Shown in pieces: positions 1 through 6,788 of a stretch of 13,031 nt of DNA. The position numbers and the translations under genes were made by a program. The stretch covers positions 1 through 13,031 of the forward strand of contig WRJC01000075.1 of NCBI GenBank assembly GCA_009782405.1. The letters run 5' to 3'. The stretch comes from Oscillospiraceae bacterium. Lineage in GTDB: Bacteria > Bacillota_A > Clostridia > Oscillospirales > WRJC01. Each line of letters starts with the position of its first letter. Position 1 is the stretch's first letter. The notes under the pieces are model-generated. The model saw only the letters and a program-made list of their open reading frames with translations. It was not told where the DNA came from and searched no databases.

Positions 1-1
1 C

Positions 2-748
2 TGGGTATATGTGCGCCCCAACCCTGTCACAGGCCCCATATATGTAAACGGGGCAATTCCGGGCGATACGCTCGAAGTGGAGATACACAGCGTAAAACTC
101 GTCGGCACGGGCTATATGCACATACCGAACGAAAAAGATGGCATATCGACAGAATTCACGCGCAACGGGCACGAAAAGATAAAAGCCGAAGCGACGCCTG
201 ACGGAAATCTGCGCGTGTTAAATAACGATGGCAAAATATTTCCCGCCAACCCTATGATCGGGGTGATAGGCGTCGCAGCCGATTTTGGGGAATGCCCCAG
301 CACAGGCGCGGGAGACCACGGCGGCAACATGGACAACAGCCTTGTCAAATCGGGCGCAAAAGTGTATCTTCCCGTTTTTGCCGAGGGTGCGCTGCTTGGC
401 ATCGGCGACGTTCACGGGGCTATGGGCGACGGGGAAATATTTGACCAAGGCATGGAAATGTGCGCCGATATCGATATTACGGTCAAACTCAGAAAAGACA
501 TGAAAATAACTAGGCCGTTTGTGGCATCGGACGAAATCATTTCAACTACGGCGACGGCGGCCTCCCTTGAAAAAGCAGGCGCGCTGGCGGTTTCGGACAT
601 GCGTTATATGCTCGAGACATATTATAACCTATCGCACGTCGACGCGGGGCTTGTGATTGGTTTTTACGGCAATCTGCGGGTGTGCGAGCTTGTCAATAAA
701 ACCATGCGCCTAGAAATCAACAAAAATATTTTGGAAAAGTTTTTTTAG
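2..748 (+). CDS. Acetamidase/formamidase family protein, 5' end outside window
   Basis: This is a metal-dependent amidase of the FmdA/AmdA family, which hydrolyses short amides such as formamide or acetamide to ammonia and the carboxylate in the cytoplasm. The frame is open to the left edge, reading WVYVRPNPVTGP, so the GTG at 11 is probably internal and the N-terminus is missing. Counting from that GTG, family motifs are PVTGPIYVNGAIPGDTLEV (5-23), GECPSTGAGDHGGNMDN (93-109) and GIGDVHGAMGDGE (130-142). The His/Asp-rich segments match the family's metal and active-site region. The C-terminus (IGFYGNLRVCELVNKTMRLE) has the usual ending. About 249 residues are visible, against roughly 300 for a full protein. 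It is not in the same operon as the amidase at 5249-6628, but both act on amides. The family is confident; the substrate is unknown. Confidence 0.93.
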   Translation, partial: WVYVRPNPVTGPIYVNGAIPGDTLEVEIHSVKLVGTGYMHIPNEKDGISTEFTRNGHEKIKAEATPDGNLRVLNNDGKIFPANPMIGVIGVAADFGECPSTGAGDHGGNMDNSLVKSGAKVYLPVFAEGALLGIGDVHGAMGDGEIFDQGMEMCADIDITVKLRKDMKITRPFVASDEIISTTATAASLEKAGALAVSDMRYMLETYYNLSHVDAGLVIGFYGNLRVCELVNKTMRLEINKNILEKFF

Positions 749-809
749 CATTGCTTCTAATTCGCGCAATTTCGGGAACAAATTTCAAAAAAGCTTGCAA
801 TTTTAGTAA

Positions 810-1036
810 ATGGATTTTGGCGGATATGCCTTTAAAATATTCGCGCAAGACATAATGTACTCCAATTTCTATTTCGATTTGAACGTGATCCACACAATTT
901 CGGGGACAGCTCGATATTTTTGCGCTACTGCCTGAGCGGGTTTCGGACCGATTTCGTGTCGGGGTACGAAAAGATAAAGGACAAGGCCGAAGCGGCGATA
1001 GACAAGCTGGTCGAGGCATATCTTTCAATTGAATGA
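810..1036 (+). pseudogene. Frameshifted gene remnant, family unknown
   Basis: The spacer after the acetamidase contains protein-like sequence split over two frames. From the ATG at 810 one frame reads MDFGGYAFKIFAQDIMYSNF, then FDLNVIHTISG, and stops near 930. A second frame, open from 836, continues as GDSSIFLRYCLSGF and ends with VSGYEKIKDKAEAAIDKLVE before TGA at 1034-1036. The helical, charged C-terminus looks like the natural end of a protein. Joining the two frames near position 900 would give a piece of about 75 residues. I do not recognise the family. No ribosome binding site or promoter is obvious, so this is more likely debris of an older gene than a working one. A chance reading is possible. 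Confidence 0.4.
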
Positions 1037-1042
1037 AAAGGT

Positions 1043-1663
1043 GTGGCCGTAATAAGGAAAATAAATAAAGTGAACGAAATAGATTATCTGTATCATTATT
1101 ATGAAAAAAGCTGTGAGCCTTTCCGAACAATTACGGCATTGCCATATGAAAAGGCGCTTGAAGCATTGCGCGTTTGGCGGGCCGACCAACCCAATTCGGG
1201 GGTAACTACTCCTGAATGGTATTTGGACAGGCGGTATAAAATGGAAAAAACGGTCCGTGATAAGTTTATCGAAATTGGCGGCAAACCTACCCGTTTTGCC
1301 CCGGTATATTTTACATTGGGTGCGAACAAAGGCATGGAAACATGGTATAACGATCCGGCATACATAAAAATCCCGGTTAATGAGTTTGACCTTGACACAG
1401 TATCGTTTACATACGGCGATATGTTCCCTGTGTTTAGAACTTCGCTAAATACAGGCGAGGAATGGTGGGGACAAGTTTTTAATCATGACGGAATAATAAA
1501 ACTAATCGATAAATACGGTTTTCCAGAAGACCCAGAATACAACATGAGAAAGCGATATTTTCCATTTCCGGAAGGCAAAAACATTGGCATGTACCTCAAA
1601 TACATAGAGGCGCAAATTTGGAGCGATTCCACGTTAGAAAAATATTGTCAACGTCCCGCATAA
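1043..1663 (+). CDS. Uncharacterised protein of about 200 residues
   Basis: The protein is soluble and rich in aromatic residues, with no signal peptide or membrane segment. Segments that look conserved are LYHYYEKS near the N-terminus, a KFIEIGGKPTRFAPVYFTLG strand-rich part around residues 75-94, IPVNEFDLDTVSFTYGDMFP (112-131) and KYIEAQIWSDSTLEKY at the end. I recall similar sequences among Clostridia hypothetical proteins, but I cannot name a domain or a function. The longest start is GTG 1043, but AAAAGG at 1036-1041 sits almost against it. GTG at 1070 has AAGGA at 1054-1058 upstream and would place the start just before the LYHYYEKS block, so it is a real alternative. The gene follows the decayed remnant by a few bases and has no close partner downstream. 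Confidence 0.75.
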   Translation: MAVIRKINKVNEIDYLYHYYEKSCEPFRTITALPYEKALEALRVWRADQPNSGVTTPEWYLDRRYKMEKTVRDKFIEIGGKPTRFAPVYFTLGANKGMETWYNDPAYIKIPVNEFDLDTVSFTYGDMFPVFRTSLNTGEEWWGQVFNHDGIIKLIDKYGFPEDPEYNMRKRYFPFPEGKNIGMYLKYIEAQIWSDSTLEKYCQRPA

Positions 1664-1733
1664 TAGAAATCAAAATTGCAGCCGCAGGCGTCTTCCTTTA
1701 TCCATATGTTTGTATCTCGAAATCTTAGGTTTT

Positions 1734-1812
1734 TTAAGATAAAGGGTTGCGCCGGGCGCCCAATACCTGCTCTATCGCATATGTGACGCGAATCAGCGTT
1801 GCTTCTTTGACG
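1734..1812 (-). pseudogene. Orphan 3' end of a second amidase gene
   Basis: Bases 1740-1805 match 5252-5317, the 3' end of the intact amidase gene, at 62 of 66 positions without a gap. On the minus strand the copy reads EATLIRVTYAIEQ then VLGARRNPLS and stops at TAA (1734-1736). The intact gene reads EATLVRVTYAIEQ then ILGARRNPL. Two of the four differences are silent and the amino-acid changes are conservative (V to I, I to V), so the copy was probably once translated. Upstream of the EATL codons only RQ can be aligned, and a frame slip follows it. A weak IAIP stretch near 1840-1850 may be the remains of the MTIPVG segment after an internal deletion. No start or catalytic part is present, so it is non-functional. 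Confidence 0.8.
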
Positions 1813-1943
1813 CATGGGGCGTTGAGTTGCCTGTTGAGGTATGGCAATTTGCTTATCCATGTTCTTTTATGCTTTTTATCGGTTATATAATCCGTTTTAT
1901 TGCAAAAACAATGAAAGGCGAGAAGAATTTTTAAATAATCGCA

Positions 1944-1972
1944 GGGCAGGTGTTCGATTCGTCCACCTGCCC
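1944..1972. repeat. Hairpin resembling a tRNA acceptor/T-arm
   Basis: A perfect 9-bp inverted repeat (GGGCAGGTG, 1944-1952; CACCTGCCC, 1964-1972) encloses an 11-base loop beginning TTCGATTC, which resembles a tRNA T-loop. It lies 24 bases beyond the stop codon of the minus-strand gene at 1996-2559. It could end that transcript, although the tract after it on the minus strand is AT-rich and not a clean T run. No D-arm or anticodon arm can be found upstream, so it is not an intact tRNA. Apart from this hairpin and the amidase fragment, I see nothing clear in 1664-1995. Confidence 0.5.
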
Positions 1973-1995
1973 CGTAAAATGCTTTATTTGTGCGT

Positions 1996-2559
1996 TTAAC
2001 CTTTTCTTTTTACGGGGACGCTTACATAATTGTCTCCGTTAAAATAATAATATTCCGCTTCTTCGTTGCCTTTCTGTTTACACCCGTTAAATTCGTACTT
2101 ATACTTGTCACTCTCGAAAATATGACGTACCAGTGTAAACAACTGCCACAAATTTTCTTGCGGCTTATCTAATCCGGTCAATTTTTTAGTCAGTGTAAAT
2201 GCCGCCTCCGTAGCTTTAACTTTGATAAATGTTGTAGGCTCGGCTTCTATGACATGAACGCCCTCTGGCTGATTGGGATTGCTCGTTTCCTGTCCGTGAA
2301 GCATGGCGTATGGTCTTTCCGCTATTGTATGGTCAAGCGCGTAATCAATGCTGAGGCATATCATACAATCCGGGGTAATACTATCGATAATTTTGTTTTT
2401 GTTATCCTGAAACCATTGTCGGCTTGCGTCTGTATCCGGTTCAGAATGAGGGTCTGGAGCGACAAAATAAGACCCTGCATATATTGTTTTCGCTTTTTCA
2501 ATGATTTCAAATTCAACTCCGTCAATCGTTATTGTGTCAATAATTTTTTCGTTTAACAT
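1996..2559 (-). CDS. Stand-alone GyrI/AraC-type effector-binding domain protein
   Basis: The 187-residue protein resembles the C-terminal effector-binding (GyrI-like) domain that follows the HTH in many AraC and MerR regulators, here without any HTH. Supporting features are the central EGVHVIEAEPTTFIKVKAT strand pair followed by the helix NLWQLFTLVRHIFES, and the ending YYYFNGDNYVSVPVKRKG, which matches the family's closing EIWIPVKK-like strand. Stand-alone members bind small hydrophobic molecules or act as accessory proteins; the ligand here cannot be read. ATG at 2559 is well supported by AGGAGG four bases upstream on the minus strand. It is monocistronic: debris lies on both sides, with an extended -10 promoter about 85 bases upstream. 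The family call is moderate because overall similarity is weak. Confidence 0.6.
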   Translation of the reverse strand: MLNEKIIDTITIDGVEFEIIEKAKTIYAGSYFVAPDPHSEPDTDASRQWFQDNKNKIIDSITPDCMICLSIDYALDHTIAERPYAMLHGQETSNPNQPEGVHVIEAEPTTFIKVKATEAAFTLTKKLTGLDKPQENLWQLFTLVRHIFESDKYKYEFNGCKQKGNEEAEYYYFNGDNYVSVPVKRKG

Positions 2560-2640
2560 AAATCCTCCTGATTATTTTTTTATTTTATCAGGCGCGCTCT
2601 GATTTTATATTTATTTTTCGGTTACGTAATCCTTGCCTAT

Positions 2641-2649
2641 ATAATATCA
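2641..2649 (-). promoter_or_regulatory. Extended -10 promoter for the effector-binding protein gene
   Basis: On the minus strand TG-A-TATTAT (2649 to 2641) matches an extended -10 element. No good -35 is seen 17 bases upstream. The expected start near 2634 would give a leader of about 75 bases to the ATG at 2559. Confidence 0.4.
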
Positions 2650-2723
2650 CAATTCAAAGCCTAAATCTGTTAATTATTTCCCGATTTTAGGGCAAATTTA
2701 TTAATAATCTGTAAAAGTGAATT

Positions 2724-2765
2724 AAAACGAAAAATCCTTGCTTCAAAAAATATCCGCAAGGATTT
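2724..2765 (-). terminator. Rho-independent terminator
   Basis: A perfect 10-bp stem (2732-2741 with 2756-2765, AAATCCTTGC/GCAAGGATTT) has a 14-base loop. On the minus strand it is followed by TTTTTCGTTTT. It ends the short transcription unit that begins at the promoter at 2958-2986, and could also end read-through from the butyrate kinase operon. Confidence 0.75.
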
Positions 2766-2796
2766 ATAGTGTTCGCTTAATATAAATTTTCTGCAT

Positions 2797-2946
2797 TTAA
2801 TTAAATTTTTGCTTTTTGCCGTTTGGAGCGATTTTAATAATATTTCCGTATCTTACATCATTCATTTCGTTCCTGTTCGCTCCTGCCGACAAAAGCCTGT
2901 TTTTTGGCGATTTTCCGTCAAAGCCTATTTCCTCAAAATGTCCATT
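2797..2946 (-). pseudogene. Small, probably frameshifted coding remnant of about 49 codons
   Basis: The minus strand carries an open frame of 49 codons with convincing protein character. It reads FEEIGFDGKSPKNRLLSAGA, then NRNEMNDVRYGNIIKIAPNG, then KKQKFN and stops at 2797-2799. It has no start codon at its upstream end. An ATG at 2943-2945 lies in another frame and reads MDILRK then stop. One extra T in the TTTT run at 2935-2938 would join it into MDIFEEIGFDGK and give a 49-residue protein. ATG 2865, with AGGA five bases upstream, could alternatively start a 22-residue peptide in the same frame. A strong promoter lies just upstream and a terminator downstream. I do not recognise the family. 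It may be a small gene broken by one base, a sequencing error, or the tail of a lost gene. Confidence 0.45.
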
Positions 2947-2957
2947 TTACCGTGGTT

Positions 2958-2986
2958 AATATACCCCACACAGTCGGGTGTGTCAA
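2958..2986 (-). promoter_or_regulatory. Near-consensus sigma-A promoter
   Basis: TTGACA (2986-2981) and TATATT (2963-2958) are separated by exactly 17 bases on the minus strand. The spacer contains a CACAC/GTGTG partial dyad that could be an operator. The predicted start near 2951 lies only about six bases before the ATG at 2943-2945. The promoter is just downstream of the butyrate kinase stop codon, so it serves the small unit at 2797-2946 and not the kinase. Confidence 0.7.
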
Positions 2987-3026
2987 GTGTCTTCTTCAAA
3001 TTCAAGCTTTTCGACTTCCGAATTGA

Positions 3027-4439
3027 TTATTCATATTTTACGGCAAGTTCCTGTCCGCGCAACACGCGCAGAACGCCGCTCATCAGCGCGGACATTTCAT
3101 CTTCGCCCGGAAATACATGAACCGGAGCCAGTTTATCAACCCTTTGCTTGATTGCGCCGGTAAAACGGCTGGAATATGCAAGCCCTCCGGTAAGCACGAT
3201 GGCATCGACCGTACCTTCCAGAACCGCAGTCATCGCGCCGATTTCTTTCGCTACCTGATATGCCATCGAATCCAAAACCAGCGCCGCAAACTCATCGCCG
3301 TCGTTTATCATTTTTTGGACGGCGCGAAGGTCATTAGTTCCGAGATATGCCAGCATACCGCCGTTTTTTATTATTTTGCCCGTCATTTCAGATTCCGTAT
3401 ATTCGCCCGAATAACACATTTTGATAAGCGGGACGGCGGGTATGCCTCCTGTGCGCTCCGGCGTGAACGCGCCTTCGCCGGACAGCGCGTCGTTTACGTC
3501 TATCACACGTCCGTAACGGTGCGCTCCGACTGTGATTCCGCCGCCGAGGTGCGCGACGACAAGACGCGCGTTGTCATACGGTTTCCCTATTTTGCCGGCA
3601 AGCCGGCGCGCTACAGCTTTTTGGTTCAGGGCGTGGAACACGCTTGACCGTTCTATACCCGGCATACCGGTCAGCTTCGCGTTGCGGTCCATTTCGTCCA
3701 CGACGATGGGATCGACCACATACGCCGGAATAGAATAATCCGCTCCGATTTCGGCGGCTATTACCGCGCCCAGAGCGGATGCGTGTATTGCGGCTGTCGC
3801 CGACTGCAAATCCTCAAGCATCTGACGGTTGATTAGATACGTTCCGCTCTCTATCGGTTTCAAAAGCCCGCCGCGCCCCGCAACGGCGTCAATCGTTCGC
3901 CCTTCGACTCCCGCTTCTTTCAGGCACTCCAATATACGGTTTTTACGGAAATTTTTTTGTTCGAGCACGGAAATATGCCTGGGCAGTTCGCTTTCGCCAT
4001 GACGTATGACCTGCGAAAAGATCACGGTTTCGTCGTCATAAACCGCGCATTTCGTCGAGGTAGAACCCGGATTGATCGTCAAAATGCGGAACACGCCGTT
4101 TTCTTTCGGCGGAGCCTGCGGTATATTCATGATTTCCGATATTTTATCGGCGGGTTCATTTTCATTATTCCTGCGCTGCCGCGTGACTTTTTCGCCGTTT
4201 TGCGTCATGGTTATGCTTATAACGCAGTCGAGGTTCAGGAGCCGCTCCATTACCTGCGCCAGTTTGGTATTCGCACCCTCAATATCTATTTCCATTTGCG
4301 AAACGCCGGGTTTTTCGGTTTCATCGACAAACAAACGGTTTATGTTCCAGCCTTCTCGCCGGATATGCCCTACTACCCGTCCCAATACGCCCGGACGGTT
4401 TATCACGGTCATTTCCACATATTCTATTTTCCGTTCCAT
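3027..4439 (-). CDS. ACT domain-butyrate kinase fusion protein
   Basis: The 470-residue protein joins two domains. Residues 6-80 form an ACT domain of the type found in the acetolactate synthase small subunit IlvH (VINRPGVLGRVVGHIRREGW, then NINRLFVDETEKPGVSQMEI), a fold that binds amino acids such as valine. After a linker (about 83-116), residues 117-470 form a complete butyrate kinase of the ASKHA superfamily, with NPGSTSTK (123-130), AHLGGGITVGAH (296-307) and DALSGEGAFTPERTGGIP (317-334). Butyrate kinases interconvert acyl phosphate plus ADP with the carboxylate plus ATP, and are normally about 355 residues with no ACT domain. Start chosen: ATG 4439, with AGGAG seven bases upstream; the in-frame ATG at 4481 has no binding site. 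It is the last gene of a probable operon with the GNAT and amidase genes. Branched-chain acids as substrates and amino-acid control are inferences. Confidence 0.93.
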   Translation of the reverse strand: MERKIEYVEMTVINRPGVLGRVVGHIRREGWNINRLFVDETEKPGVSQMEIDIEGANTKLAQVMERLLNLDCVISITMTQNGEKVTRQRRNNENEPADKISEIMNIPQAPPKENGVFRILTINPGSTSTKCAVYDDETVIFSQVIRHGESELPRHISVLEQKNFRKNRILECLKEAGVEGRTIDAVAGRGGLLKPIESGTYLINRQMLEDLQSATAAIHASALGAVIAAEIGADYSIPAYVVDPIVVDEMDRNAKLTGMPGIERSSVFHALNQKAVARRLAGKIGKPYDNARLVVAHLGGGITVGAHRYGRVIDVNDALSGEGAFTPERTGGIPAVPLIKMCYSGEYTESEMTGKIIKNGGMLAYLGTNDLRAVQKMINDGDEFAALVLDSMAYQVAKEIGAMTAVLEGTVDAIVLTGGLAYSSRFTGAIKQRVDKLAPVHVFPGEDEMSALMSGVLRVLRGQELAVKYE

Positions 4440-4516
4440 CGTTTTTCTCCTGCTTCGGCATTTTTTTAGCAGTTTGTCCATACGGTAATCGTCTGCTTCG
4501 AATTTGTTTATGTTTT

Positions 4517-5224
4517 CTATGATTTTGTCAGCGCAGACAAGTGCAAGACCATCAAACGCGCACAGATATTTTCAAGGTTTTCTTTGTTATGCAAAGCTTC
4601 TTCAATTTGATTTCTAATAGTTGGGCTATCCCAATTCATTTGGGGGAGTGTCCACCATGGGGCTTTTATGCCGTCCTCTTCAAAAGCGGCAACGCGAAAA
4701 CCGCTATTTGCATATGTTGTCCAAGGCAAACAGCCCATTACTACATTATACTCCGGGACTATTTTTGAACCGCCTATGGCGATGATTGCAGAATACTCAT
4801 GTTTTTTTGCCCAGTCTATAGATGCCGCCAGAAGCGCTTTGCCTATTCCTTGACCTAAATATTGCGGGTCTGAATGATGCGTGTTCACAAGGCGTCCGAC
4901 ATGGAAGCAGGAGTGTCCCCAAACAGGCCCGTTAAATGTTATGTTCTTTGCTTTTGCCGCCAATAAAGGCCACCCAAGCGGCCAATCCTCCAGCCGATTT
5001 TTGCCATACGCAGGAAATAACGAATCGTCCCATTCAGGCAAAACAATTTTGTAACAGTGAAGCGACCCAACGCAAACAGAATCAATCCAAGCTCCGAATC
5101 CGAGAATTTCCTGCGATGCGATTATTTTTAATTGAACGTCTCGATTATCCCAACAGTCTTGATTTACGCTATCAAGATTTTTGATTGTAATAGGCTCAAT
5201 TGTATATTTCAGTTTATTCATCAT
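4517..5224 (-). CDS. GNAT-family N-acetyltransferase
   Basis: GNAT enzymes transfer an acetyl group from acetyl-CoA to an amine. The acetyl-CoA binding motif is visible at residues 121-132 (QYLGQGIGKALL), after a beta strand (FHVGRLVNTH, 107-116) and before the helix ASIDWAKKHEY. A later NSGFRVAAFEED segment (173-184) fits the end of the fold. The protein is longer than a minimal GNAT (235 residues), with an N-terminal half of unknown role and a tryptophan-rich region (W81, W85, W102, W190, W191). ATG 5224 has GGAGG six bases upstream. It begins 24 bases after the amidase stop codon and ends 77 bases before the ACT-kinase start, on the same strand, so it is probably the middle gene of an operon. 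The acceptor substrate cannot be deduced. Confidence 0.82.
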   Translation of the reverse strand: MMNKLKYTIEPITIKNLDSVNQDCWDNRDVQLKIIASQEILGFGAWIDSVCVGSLHCYKIVLPEWDDSLFPAYGKNRLEDWPLGWPLLAAKAKNITFNGPVWGHSCFHVGRLVNTHHSDPQYLGQGIGKALLAASIDWAKKHEYSAIIAIGGSKIVPEYNVVMGCLPWTTYANSGFRVAAFEEDGIKAPWWTLPQMNWDSPTIRNQIEEALHNKENLENICARLMVLHLSALTKS

Positions 5225-5248
5225 TTACTTCCTCCAAATAATATAAAT

Positions 5249-6628
5249 TCATAAAGGGTTGCGCCGGGCGCCCAATATTTGCTCTATCGCATATGTGACG
5301 CGAACCAGCGTCGCTTCGTCTTGCCTGCGTGCCGCCCAAAACGAACCGAGCGGTAAATTGTCTTTTGTCGTGCCGACAGGAATCGTCATGCAGGGAAACC
5401 CCGTAAACGGAGGCAAGCCGCTTCCCGCCAGATCAAAGATTACTTTTATTTTATTTTCCACATATATCTTGTCATACTCGCGGATAACTTCCTCACGCGC
5501 CAGTATTGCGTTTAAATATTCGGGTTCGGTCAAATTGCCCGATGTATTATTTTGGCATTCCAACAAATTGGCCTGACCGTATTTCAGCGCTTCTTCCGCG
5601 TGGTTTTGATTGTATGATATTATTTCATGCAAATTTTTCGGAATCCTGCCATTGTTCATCGAGGCCAAATAATTATTTATTCCGCATTTGAATTCATATT
5701 TCATATTCGCGCTAAATTTTTCGCTGAATGCAAAGCGGTGAGCGGGAATTTCAACGCATTCCGCCCCGTGTTTTTCCAGCATGGGAATCAGGTTTTCCAA
5801 TATATCGGTTTTTTCTTTGTCGGCATTTTCGAGGTACATTCGGCTTATGCCTATACGCGCCCCGTCAAGCCCGTTTTTATCGAGATATTGCGTGTAATCC
5901 GTTTTTGCCATCGCTCCGAGCAAAACCGCCGCGTCTGTCACTGTCCGCGCCATCGGCCCCGGCGTGTCGAGCGTGAACGAAATCGGGATTATTCCGTGGC
6001 GGCTCAAAAGTCCCGCCGTCGGTTTTATGCCGACTATTCCGTTTGCCTGCGACGGCGAGATGATAGAGCCCCAGGTTTCCGTTCCAACGGCGGCGGCGCA
6101 TAAATTTGCAGATACCGCAACTGCCGATCCCGTGCTTGACCCCGACGGGTCGGCTGTTTTATCGTAAGCATTGAGCGTCTGGCCGCCGCGCGAGCTGTAA
6201 CCGTTGGGCATTTGCCCGTCCGTCATGTAGTTGGCAAACTCGGTCATATTTGTCTTGCCTAAAATCAACGCTCCCGCCTCTCTCAAAAGTTTTGCTATGT
6301 GCGCGTCATACTGGGCATAATTGTCTTGCAAAGCCAAAGAACCCGCGCTCGTGCGCATTTTATCGCCTGTGCTTATATTGTCTTTGAGCATCACGGGTAT
6401 GCCGTGCAGCGGCCCGAGCAATTCGCCGTTTGCCCGCATTTTGTCAAGCGTATCGGCGATGAGCAATGCGTCCGGGTTAATTTCCAGAACCGAATTCAAC
6501 CCGCCGTCGCATTTGTCAATCGATGCGATCCGCGAAAGATAGCATAACGCCAGCTTTCTTGATGTCAGCTCGTTTTTTTGCATTGCGTTTTGCAATTCCA
6601 ATATAGTGCTTTCCTCTGTTTTTATCAC
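5249..6628 (-). CDS. Amidase signature (AS) family hydrolase
   Basis: This serine hydrolase of the amidase signature family cleaves C-N amide bonds, releasing ammonia or an amine and a carboxylate. The Lys-cisSer-Ser triad is intact: K84 in GIPVMLKDNIS, S166 in DPSGSSTGSAVAVS and S190 in GTETWGSIISPS (numbered from the upstream TTG). The 24-residue spacing between the serines is the usual one. The GTETWGSIISP and PISFTLDTPGPMA segments are closer to peptide amidase-like members than to GatA, and no GatB or GatC lies nearby. No signal peptide is seen. The TTG at 6634 abuts the AAGGAGG site, so the GTG at 6626-6628, about six bases after it, is the better start (459 residues). It is the first gene of a probable amidase-GNAT-ACT-kinase operon. 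A decayed copy of its 3' end lies at 1734-1812. No strong promoter is apparent upstream. Confidence 0.92.
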   Translation of the reverse strand: MIKTEESTILELQNAMQKNELTSRKLALCYLSRIASIDKCDGGLNSVLEINPDALLIADTLDKMRANGELLGPLHGIPVMLKDNISTGDKMRTSAGSLALQDNYAQYDAHIAKLLREAGALILGKTNMTEFANYMTDGQMPNGYSSRGGQTLNAYDKTADPSGSSTGSAVAVSANLCAAAVGTETWGSIISPSQANGIVGIKPTAGLLSRHGIIPISFTLDTPGPMARTVTDAAVLLGAMAKTDYTQYLDKNGLDGARIGISRMYLENADKEKTDILENLIPMLEKHGAECVEIPAHRFAFSEKFSANMKYEFKCGINNYLASMNNGRIPKNLHEIISYNQNHAEEALKYGQANLLECQNNTSGNLTEPEYLNAILAREEVIREYDKIYVENKIKVIFDLAGSGLPPFTGFPCMTIPVGTTKDNLPLGSFWAARRQDEATLVRVTYAIEQILGARRNPL

Positions 6629-6709
6629 AATCAACCTCCTTCAAAAACGTTTATTCGGATATAAAAATGCGATTAATTTGTAAACTTTTTGGTTTTTAGT
6701 TTGCGCCCC

Positions 6710-6746
6710 TTGACAAATTCGGCGCGAATGGTTAATATTTTGTCAA
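6710..6746 (+). promoter_or_regulatory. Consensus promoter within an inverted repeat
   Basis: TTGACA (6710-6715) and TAATAT (6733-6738) are 17 bases apart, a strong sigma-A promoter for the methyltransferase gene. The -35 region is also the left arm of a perfect inverted repeat: TTGACAAA (6710-6717) and TTTGTCAA (6739-6746), 21 bases apart and flanking the -10. A regulator bound to both arms would cover the promoter. This region separates the methyltransferase from the divergent amidase operon. Confidence 0.75.
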
Positions 6747-6788
6747 CAGCTATTTTATCCCATTAAATTTTGTGCGGAGGATGTTTTT

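Noticed and set aside
717..1130. Minus-strand open frame of 137 codons across the spacer after the acetamidase
   Set aside because: It overlaps both flanking real genes, has no binding site, and the plus-strand readings fit better as gene remnants.
2958..2986. MerR-type promoter with an operator in the spacer
   Set aside because: MerR promoters have 19-20 base spacers; this one has the normal 17, and the dyad is only partial.
3117..3647. Plus-strand open frame of 176 codons opposite the butyrate kinase
   Set aside because: Antisense to conserved kinase motifs and without protein character of its own.
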